Shown in pieces: positions 59,994-64,000 of a DNA stretch of 64,000 nucleotides. The translations under genes and the position numbers were made by a program. How positions within the stretch are numbered: position 1 is the first letter of the stretch; each line of letters begins with the position of its first letter. The notes under the pieces were generated by a model. That model had not been told where the DNA came from, ran no database searches, and worked only from the letters and a program-made list of their open reading frames with translations. Source of the stretch: UBA953 sp041191065 (GTDB lineage: Bacteria > Verrucomicrobiota > Verrucomicrobiia > Opitutales > UBA953); assembly GCA_041191065.1 (NCBI GenBank), contig JBEEPO010000001.1, positions 1 through 64,000 on the forward strand, in the 5' to 3' direction.

Positions 59994-62582
59994 TTACTTG
60001 GCGAACGAGCGGTAGTCTTCGCCTTCCTTCTCCGGCACCACGTTGATCGTGTGGGCGATGTCGTCCGGCACGCGCGAGCCGTCGACGGCCTTCACGTTCA
60101 TCTTGATGCGCATCTGCATGACCGGCACGAGGCCTTCGACTTCGAGGAAGACGGACTTGCCGTCGTCGGCGAGCCTGACGGACTTGACCGGGACCTGGTC
60201 GGAACCTTTCTCCTCGGGCTTGCTGACCTTGTACGTGTCGGAGCCGTAGGCGCCGGAGTAGAGGTAGTTGTACTGCTCGAGGGACCAGTTCTGGGCGTCG
60301 GACGCCGACTTCTTGTCGAGCGCGCCGGTGAAGCGGATGGTGATGCCCTTCTTGGAGACGTGCAGCGACTCGGGCATCGTGACGGACTTGCCGGTGTAGC
60401 GGACACGCTGGATGGCGCCGTCCTTGACGCCGTTGGTCTGCCAGCCCTTGAGGCCGGCGACGTAGAGCTGGCCGTCGACGGGGTTGAAGCGCGAGCGCAT
60501 CAGGCCGGTGGCGAACTTGAGCGGGAACTTCACCACGCCGCCCTGGGCGACGTCGCCCACGCGTTCCTGGAGGACCGCGAAGAGCGAGGACTTGCCGTAG
60601 GAAAGGTAGAGCATGCGGCCTTCGAAGGGGCCCCACTTGCCCTTGTTGGCGGGCACCCAGATCTGGCCGCCGTTGGAGTTGTCGACGTCGTACGGGACCC
60701 AGCAGAGGTGCGGGCTGTATTTCGTCGGCGCGGGGGTGCGGTGCGCGAGGTCCGGGACTTCGATGAATTCGCCGGGCTTGGAGAAGTGGATGTAGTCGAC
60801 GGGGACCCAGGTGCCCTGGTTGTCGCCGCTGGAGACTTCGCCGTTGGGGCCGACGCCCATGCCGTTGGGGGCGCGGATGCCGGTGGCGTAGACTTCGAAC
60901 TTCTGGCCGTCGGGCGAGACCTTGAAGATGCAACCATGGTGATCGCTGAGGGGGCCCCAGCCGCGGCCTCCCGGATTCACGGGTCCGCCCTTGAGGAAGT
61001 AGAAGTTGCCCTGCGAGTCCGTCTGCAGGTCGAACATGAACTCGTGGAAGTTCGAGGTGACCTGGACGTCGTTGTTGAAGTTCTGGTAGAAGTCGGCTTC
61101 GCCGTCCTTGTCGAAGTCGTGCAGGAGCGTGATCTGGTCGCGGCCGAGGACGTAGATCTGCTCGTTGACGATCTTCAGGCCGAGGCCGTGGAAGATGCCG
61201 GTGGCGTAGCGGCGCCAGGTGATCTTGCTGAGCTTGTCGTCGGCGAACTTGCCGACCCAGACGTCGCCGCTCCAGGTGGAGAAGGCGATGCGTCCGTCCT
61301 GGAAGAAATCGATCGCGCCGACGCGGATCCAGGAGTTGTAGGGGTTCTCGGCGGGGATGGTGACGGTGTCGACGAGGTAGGGCGCGGCCTGGAGCTCGGT
61401 CAACTGGTCCTTGAGCGACTGTTTCTGGGCGGCGTCAGCCTCGGCTTCGATGCGCCCCTTGAGCGTCTCGACCTGCTTGGCCTGGTCGACCTCGCCGAGC
61501 GTGCCTTCGGTGACGACTTCCTGCGTCCAGTGGGCGGGGCCGCCCTTGGTGAAGGCGCGGAGGTCGGTGGCGGCCGCGACTTGGGAGGTCACCTTGCGGA
61601 GCACGTCGCCGGCGTTGATCGCGCCATGGGCGAACGAGACCTTGAAGGAGCTGCCGGCGGCGACCTTGGCGAGTTTGAGCGACAGGAAGTTGCCCTTGTT
61701 GCTCAGGATCGAGCCGTTGGGGAGGCCGTTCACGGTCACGGTGGTGAGTTCGTCGGCAGGCTTCACGACGGCCGGGGCGTTCTTGGCGGCCTTGGTGGTC
61801 TTGGCCTTGGCCTTAGGGTCGGCCTTCTTGCCAGGCTGCTCGGGCGGGAGCGGGATCTCCATGCGGACGATCGCGTTGGCGCCGTCGGCGAGGTCGACCT
61901 TGCCGCCATACGGCAGGTCGAGCAGGCGGACGGAGGCGTCGAGCTCACCCTTCACGACGGTGAAGGAGCGGGAGAGGACGAAGACGTCACCGACTTTTTC
62001 CATCTCGGCGGATTCGAGCACTTCGGCGCCGCCGACGGAGTAGGCGAAGACGACGCGGTCGCCGTGCAGGTAGAGGCCCTGATACTTGGCGTGCTCGCGC
62101 GGGAGCGGTCCGAGCGGGATCTTGGACATGACGCCTTCCGGTCCCTTGGGCAGGCCACGGGTCTCGTTGAAGCTGCCGTTGAAACTCCAGCCAGGGCCGG
62201 GGTTGGTCTCGAAGTAGACCTTGGCGCCGACGGCCGGTCCGGGGTTGGGGCCATGCTTGCCGTCGAAGGCGACTCCCTTGGTCTGCATCCAGCCGCCCGT
62301 CCAGGCGCCGGCGGCGCGGAGGGTGTCGGTGTCGAAGGCGAAGCCGGCTTCGCGGTTGCCGAGGTTGACGAGGACGGCCTTGTTCGCGGCGCAGCCCTTC
62401 TGGTCGAAGGGACTCTTGCCTTGGGTGTTGTCGATCGAGGCCGACAGGAAGCGGCCGTAGTCCATCGCTTCCCACTTCGGGAGCGGTTTGGCGTCGGTCT
62501 TCTTGGCGGCGTCCTGGGCGAGGCCGGTGAGAGCCGCTAGCGCCAAGGCCAGGGACAAGGAGGTTCGGGTCAGGGATTTCAT
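59994..62582 (-). CDS. Exported DUF6797-like / sugar-dehydrogenase propeller protein
   Basis: 862 residues from ATG 62582, signal peptide about 1-22. An N-terminal domain (PKWEAMDYGRFLSASIDNTQ) matches the DUF6797 type found in verrucomicrobial propeller proteins; a Lys/Ala linker lies near 250-275; then a six-bladed propeller of the PQQ-dependent sugar dehydrogenase type follows (YNSWIRVGAIDFFQDGRIAF, YATGIRAPNGMGVGPNGEVS, MRSRFNPVDGQLYVAGLKGW). No haem motif is present. It probably binds or oxidises carbohydrate outside the cytoplasm and could donate electrons to the pentahaem protein encoded downstream. Confidence 0.85.
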   Translation of the reverse strand: MKSLTRTSLSLALALAALTGLAQDAAKKTDAKPLPKWEAMDYGRFLSASIDNTQGKSPFDQKGCAANKAVLVNLGNREAGFAFDTDTLRAAGAWTGGWMQTKGVAFDGKHGPNPGPAVGAKVYFETNPGPGWSFNGSFNETRGLPKGPEGVMSKIPLGPLPREHAKYQGLYLHGDRVVFAYSVGGAEVLESAEMEKVGDVFVLSRSFTVVKGELDASVRLLDLPYGGKVDLADGANAIVRMEIPLPPEQPGKKADPKAKAKTTKAAKNAPAVVKPADELTTVTVNGLPNGSILSNKGNFLSLKLAKVAAGSSFKVSFAHGAINAGDVLRKVTSQVAAATDLRAFTKGGPAHWTQEVVTEGTLGEVDQAKQVETLKGRIEAEADAAQKQSLKDQLTELQAAPYLVDTVTIPAENPYNSWIRVGAIDFFQDGRIAFSTWSGDVWVGKFADDKLSKITWRRYATGIFHGLGLKIVNEQIYVLGRDQITLLHDFDKDGEADFYQNFNNDVQVTSNFHEFMFDLQTDSQGNFYFLKGGPVNPGGRGWGPLSDHHGCIFKVSPDGQKFEVYATGIRAPNGMGVGPNGEVSSGDNQGTWVPVDYIHFSKPGEFIEVPDLAHRTPAPTKYSPHLCWVPYDVDNSNGGQIWVPANKGKWGPFEGRMLYLSYGKSSLFAVLQERVGDVAQGGVVKFPLKFATGLMRSRFNPVDGQLYVAGLKGWQTNGVKDGAIQRVRYTGKSVTMPESLHVSKKGITIRFTGALDKKSASDAQNWSLEQYNYLYSGAYGSDTYKVSKPEEKGSDQVPVKSVRLADDGKSVFLEVEGLVPVMQMRIKMNVKAVDGSRVPDDIAHTINVVPEKEGEDYRSFAK

Positions 62583-62758
62583 CGTTAAGGAAATAGGGCG
62601 GGAGCGGGGCAGGGGTCGGCAGAATTGCTTAAACCGCCCCCCGCTGTCCACCGTATTGGAGTGTTTTTGGCTGCGGAGGTTCCGGGTAAAAACAGCGGAT
62701 GACCGATAAATGCGGCCCCTTGTTTGGTCAAAATGCTCAATACGCCGGACCTCGTGCG

Positions 62759-63316
62759 TTATCTTCCGGCCTTCCAGCAGCCGGGCAGGTGTTCGTCGTA
62801 GACGCCGACGGCCTGCAGGGTGGCTTGGATGATCGTCGGGCCGACGAACTTCATGCCGCGCCGTCTGAGTTCCTTGGAGATCTTTTCGGCGAGCGGCGTG
62901 GTCGGCTGCGGCTGACGTGAGCGCCGCACGACCGGCTTGTCGTCGACGTGCGCCCAGAGCCATTGCGCGAAGCTGCCGTGCTCCTCCTGGATCGCGAGGA
63001 AGGCCCGCGCGTTAAGCGCGACGGACTCGAGCTTGCCACGGTGGCGCACCAGCCCGGCGTTCCGCATGAGGGCGTCGACTTTCTTGGCGTCGAAGCGGGC
63101 GAGCTTGCGGACGTCGAAGCCCGCCAGCGCCTGCCGGTAGTGTTCGCGCTTCTTCAGCACGGTGATCCAAGAGAGGCCGGCTTGGGCGCCCTCGAGGATG
63201 AGTTGCTCGAAGAGCCGCCGGTCGTCCCGCACGGGCACGCCCCATTCTTCGTCGTGGTAAGCGACGTAGAGCGGATCGTCTCCGCACCAGAAGCAACGTG
63301 CCTTCGGCTTGGCCAC
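62759..63316 (-). CDS. tag: DNA-3-methyladenine glycosylase I
   Basis: 185 residues from GTG 63316, two bases after the stop of the upstream gene (TGACGTG). RCFWCGDDPLYVAYHDEEWG, LILEGAQAGLSWITVLKKRE, FVGPTIIQATLQAVGVYDEH are family signatures; Cys and His residues of the zinc-binding snap are at the N- and C-termini (CFWCG and HLPGC). It removes 3-methyladenine from DNA. It is coupled to the gamma-glutamylcyclotransferase-like gene. Confidence 0.95.
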   Translation of the reverse strand: MAKPKARCFWCGDDPLYVAYHDEEWGVPVRDDRRLFEQLILEGAQAGLSWITVLKKREHYRQALAGFDVRKLARFDAKKVDALMRNAGLVRHRGKLESVALNARAFLAIQEEHGSFAQWLWAHVDDKPVVRRSRQPQPTTPLAEKISKELRRRGMKFVGPTIIQATLQAVGVYDEHLPGCWKAGR

Positions 63317-63317
63317 G

Positions 63318-63770
63318 TCAGCCTTTGATCGAAAGGCCGCGGAGCCAGGCGATCCAGCCGGCGGGCAGGCCGCGGGCGAGGGCGCCACGGACGATCTTCT
63401 CGTGGTAGAGGCGCGAGGGCAGGTGAGGGCCCGTGGGATCGACGACCTTGTAGGCCTGGCAGTCGAGCGGGCAGTCTTCCAGGCCGGCTTCGAGCACGGT
63501 CAGCTTGATGCGCTTGTAAGCGGTGCCTTCGGCCTCGTCCATGCGCTTCCAGTCCTCGGGCGTCATCTCGTAGATCGCGCCCCAGACGCCCGGGGTGTCC
63601 TGATCTTCGAGGATGTCGGCCGAGCCGCCGCCCCAGGTGGAACTGGGGTGCGTGAAGGCGAGGCGATGCTTCGGCAGGAAGGCCTTGCCGCGGTAGCTCG
63701 AACCGGGGCAACGCCGCTCCATCTGGGTGGAGTCCAGATTGGATCCGTAGGCGAAGTAATACCGGCTCAT
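63318..63770 (-). CDS. Gamma-glutamylcyclotransferase-like (AIG2/GGCT) protein
   Basis: 150 residues from ATG 63770. YYFAYGSNLDSTQMERRCPG is the substrate-binding YGSN motif of the fold; PGVWGAIYEMTPEDWKRMDE carries the conserved Glu region; QAYKVVDPTGPHLPSRLYHE follows. These proteins remove gamma-glutamyl groups as 5-oxoproline from peptides or amines; the natural substrate here is unknown. It is the first gene of a two-gene unit with tag. Confidence 0.85.
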   Translation of the reverse strand: MSRYYFAYGSNLDSTQMERRCPGSSYRGKAFLPKHRLAFTHPSSTWGGGSADILEDQDTPGVWGAIYEMTPEDWKRMDEAEGTAYKRIKLTVLEAGLEDCPLDCQAYKVVDPTGPHLPSRLYHEKIVRGALARGLPAGWIAWLRGLSIKG

Positions 63771-63876
63771 GGTGAGGGCATCGGACTTTGCCCATCCCGT
63801 CACGGGATGCAAACGGATTGGGGCCGCTGTGAATATGACGTTCTCCGGGTGGGAGTTACGTCGCGTGATCGGTTCG

Positions 63877-63999
63877 TCAGAAGCGGCGCGTGAGGCTCAG
63901 GTAGGCCGAACGCGGCTGGGCCGGGAAGCCGAAGGCCGCCGGCGGGGCGTCCTCGCCGAAGATATTCTCGATGCGTAGCGAGATCTCGGTGCGATCGGA
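63877..63999 (-). CDS. TonB-dependent receptor, C-terminal fragment
   Basis: The last 40 residues of a protein whose start lies beyond the right edge. The sequence TEISLRIENIFGEDAPPAAF and the terminal YLSLTRRF, ending in an aromatic Phe after an amphipathic strand, are typical of TonB-dependent receptor barrels. It is too short for the ORF criteria usually applied (under 60 codons) but the frame has no stop up to the edge. It is on the opposite strand from the receptor fragment at the left edge. Confidence 0.7.
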   Translation of the reverse strand, partial: SDRTEISLRIENIFGEDAPPAAFGFPAQPRSAYLSLTRRF

Positions 64000-64000
64000 C

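Noticed and set aside
60051..62540. 829-codon plus-strand open frame opposite the DUF6797-like gene
   Set aside because: No domain and shadow-type composition; the minus-strand gene has a signal peptide and propeller motifs.
63793..63809. CATCCCG-TCA-CGGGATG hairpin as terminator of the right-edge TonB receptor
   Set aside because: The stem is short and no T-run follows on the minus strand, so termination is not supported.

Overview
The window is a GC-rich bacterial chromosome segment, most likely from a Verrucomicrobiota member near the Opitutae. This is inferred from content, not from a marker gene: TonB-dependent receptor ends at both edges, S1 sulfatases, DUF1080 (3-keto-disaccharide hydrolase) proteins, ThuA-like and exported Gfo/Idh proteins, planctomycete/verrucomicrobial-type c-type cytochromes, and very few Shine-Dalgarno sequences. 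Coding density is high; no gap without a gene exceeds about 230 bases. There is no rRNA, CRISPR array, integrase or transposase. There is one tRNA (Val, anticodon UAC).

Layout. 1-2000: end of a TonB receptor and an EF-hand sulfatase. 2025-3700 (minus): tRNA-Val, ilvN, ilvC. 3799-7750 (plus): small protein, SUI1/YciH factor, CCA-adding enzyme, GAF protein, sialate O-acetylesterase. 7814-10760 (minus): UvrA, divergent from an SGNH esterase. 11759-18336: pstS-pstC-pstA-pstB-phoU, then a small membrane protein and a class I aminotransferase. 20300-21650: a compact accessory island with a higBA toxin-antitoxin pair and a 589-base unit bounded by 36-base inverted repeats that carries an S23/four-helix-bundle gene. 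21643-25677: HAD phosphatase, ffh, an exported globin divergent from an NsrR-like regulator, and an MBL hydrolase. 25735-34564 (minus): carbohydrate-active exported proteins and cytochromes, with hflX between them. 34752-39358 (minus): fur-like gene, sufC, sufB, sufD, sufT. 39543-50630: Lon-N protein, Cdd1-like protein, leuB, uxaE, hemB, dnaK, kefB, hemL, proC. 51179-62582 (minus): two sulfatases, double DUF1080 lipoprotein, Tat-exported Gfo/Idh, pentahaem cytochrome, DUF6797-like propeller protein. 62759-63999: tag, a gamma-glutamylcyclotransferase-like gene, and the end of another TonB receptor.

How it fits together. The exported enzymes (sulfatases, esterases, DUF1080, ThuA, Gfo/Idh, sugar dehydrogenase-cytochrome fusion, multihaem cytochromes) look like an envelope system for desulfating, deacetylating and oxidatively cleaving sulfated or acetylated glycans. 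Tagaturonate epimerase points to uronate use in the cytoplasm. The rest is core metabolism (Val/Leu/Pro/haem synthesis), Fe-S cluster assembly, phosphate uptake, protein targeting and DNA repair.

The most unusual material lies between genes. Several inverted-repeat elements with G-rich 5' arms and C-rich 3' arms sit just behind stop codons, and one of them encloses the S23 gene. Other notable points are an NsrR-type dyad upstream of a globin lipoprotein, a Fur homologue that has lost its CxxC zinc site at the head of the suf operon, and a tRNA-Val immediately upstream of valine-biosynthesis genes.
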